From Saprospiraceae bacterium (GTDB lineage Bacteria > Bacteroidota > Bacteroidia > Chitinophagales > Saprospiraceae): DNA of 6,300 nt. How positions within the stretch are numbered: the first letter of the stretch is position 1; each line of letters starts with the position of its first letter. The stretch spans positions 1 to 6,300 of the forward strand of contig JAHDBO010000122.1 of the NCBI GenBank assembly GCA_020630355.1, read 5' to 3'. Positions 5,739 to 6,300 of this stretch are shown piece after piece. The notes under the pieces are model-generated. The model did not search any database. It was not told the origin of the DNA and saw nothing but the letters and a program-made list of their open reading frames with translations. Made by a program: the position numbers and the translations under genes.

Positions 5739-6300
5739 ATGATAAAAAAAATATTAATACTTGGATTATTATTCCACGCAGTGCTTGCTGGAAATGCACA
5801 ATCTGCCTTCGAAGCACTACGTTACTCGACATTTAACTACGGAGGCACGGCAAGGTCTGTCGGTACGGCAGGTGTCCTAGGGTCTTTTGGAGGAGATTTT
5901 TCAGTGTTGAGCACCAATCCTGCTGGTTTGGCAACCTTTAGAAGTAATGAATTAGTGATTACGCCAGCATTGTTCAATACAAGCGTAACGTCTGATTTTG
6001 AAAATAGCACAAGTACTGCGTCTAAAACAGCCTTCCACCTAGGCAATATAGGTATTGTATTCAGCAAGCCTTCTGATAGTGGCAACTGGAAGGCGGTCAA
6101 TTTTGCTATTGGCTTGAATCGTCTGAACAACTTCCATCAGCGATTTGAGTACGATGGTATATCTTCTGGAACGATAGCCAACTCTTTTTTAGATTATGCG
6201 CAAGGCTTTTTGCCCAATGATTTATATGGATTTGAAGAAGGGTTAGCTTATGAAACGGGATTGATTTATAGACCTTTTGATTTGGGTTTGTCAGATGATG
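5739..6300 (+). CDS. FadL/OmpP1-like outer-membrane beta-barrel protein, N-terminal 187 residues, 3' end outside window
   Basis: This is the start of an outer-membrane protein of the OmpP1/FadL/TodX type as found in Bacteroidota; proteins of this family form channels for hydrophobic compounds, but the substrate here is unknown. Residues 1-20 are a signal peptide (MIKKI, a leucine-rich core, then GNA before Gln21). The mature N-terminus carries the pattern LRYSTFNYGGTARSVGTAG followed by GSFGGDFSVLSTNPAGLATF (residues about 27-67), which resembles the plug region of these barrels. After it, alternating aromatic and small residues, as in LVITPALFN and NFAIGLNRLNNF, suggest beta-strands. The frame stays open to the window end; typical members are more than 400 residues. 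AAGGAA (5731-5736) lies only 2 bp from the ATG, too close for a standard Shine-Dalgarno. A strong terminator separates it from the gene upstream, so it probably has its own promoter, which I could not place. Confidence 0.88.
   Translation, partial: MIKKILILGLLFHAVLAGNAQSAFEALRYSTFNYGGTARSVGTAGVLGSFGGDFSVLSTNPAGLATFRSNELVITPALFNTSVTSDFENSTSTASKTAFHLGNIGIVFSKPSDSGNWKAVNFAIGLNRLNNFHQRFEYDGISSGTIANSFLDYAQGFLPNDLYGFEEGLAYETGLIYRPFDLGLSDD

Noticed and set aside
5797..5850. A later start for the outer-membrane protein gene
   Set aside because: The ATG at 5739 gives a complete signal peptide directly before the conserved mature N-terminus; a later start would lose it.
5837..6130. 97-codon ORF on the - strand inside the outer-membrane protein gene
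   Set aside because: It is antisense to the conserved GGDFS..LSTNPAGL region; a shadow of the real gene.

Overview
The window looks like chromosomal DNA of a member of the Bacteroidota, possibly of the Saprospiria or a related lineage (inference). Three things point there. The base composition is moderately AT-rich and most starts have no recognisable Shine-Dalgarno. A dUTPase gene is followed by a large secreted TPR protein. The last gene has the N-terminal pattern of the FadL/OmpP1-like outer-membrane proteins that Bacteroidota carry in many copies (GTARS..G, GGDFS.LSTNPAGL). All five supported genes lie on the + strand.

Layout. Positions 3-149 are the 3' end of dut (dUTP diphosphatase). 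A 148-bp gap holds a possible promoter, a small hairpin and a doubtful 40-codon ORF. Positions 298-2037 encode a secreted protein made almost entirely of TPR repeats. A 174-bp gap with a weak terminator-like hairpin and a second hairpin separates it from 2212-4326, a complete tail-specific protease (Prc/Tsp, peptidase family S41A) with catalytic Ser470 and Lys496. A strong intrinsic terminator (4355-4394) ends that unit. After a repeat-rich 244-bp gap comes 4571-5551, a secreted low-complexity protein of unknown function with an acidic Tyr-rich N-terminus and a basic Ser/Arg-rich C-terminus. A second strong terminator (5571-5609) follows it. The last gap carries a 17-nt palindrome and a 7-bp-periodic TTAG array, then 5739-6300 begins a FadL/OmpP1-like outer-membrane protein cut by the window end.

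Functionally, everything after dut is predicted to act in the cell envelope: a TPR scaffold, a periplasmic quality-control or processing protease, an exported polyampholyte and an outer-membrane beta-barrel. No pathway links them visibly, and the two strong terminators make the low-complexity gene its own transcription unit. I see no mobile element, CRISPR array, RNA gene or defence system. The best candidates for something undescribed are the charge-segregated protein at 4571-5551 and the repeat-rich intergenic DNA on either side of it.
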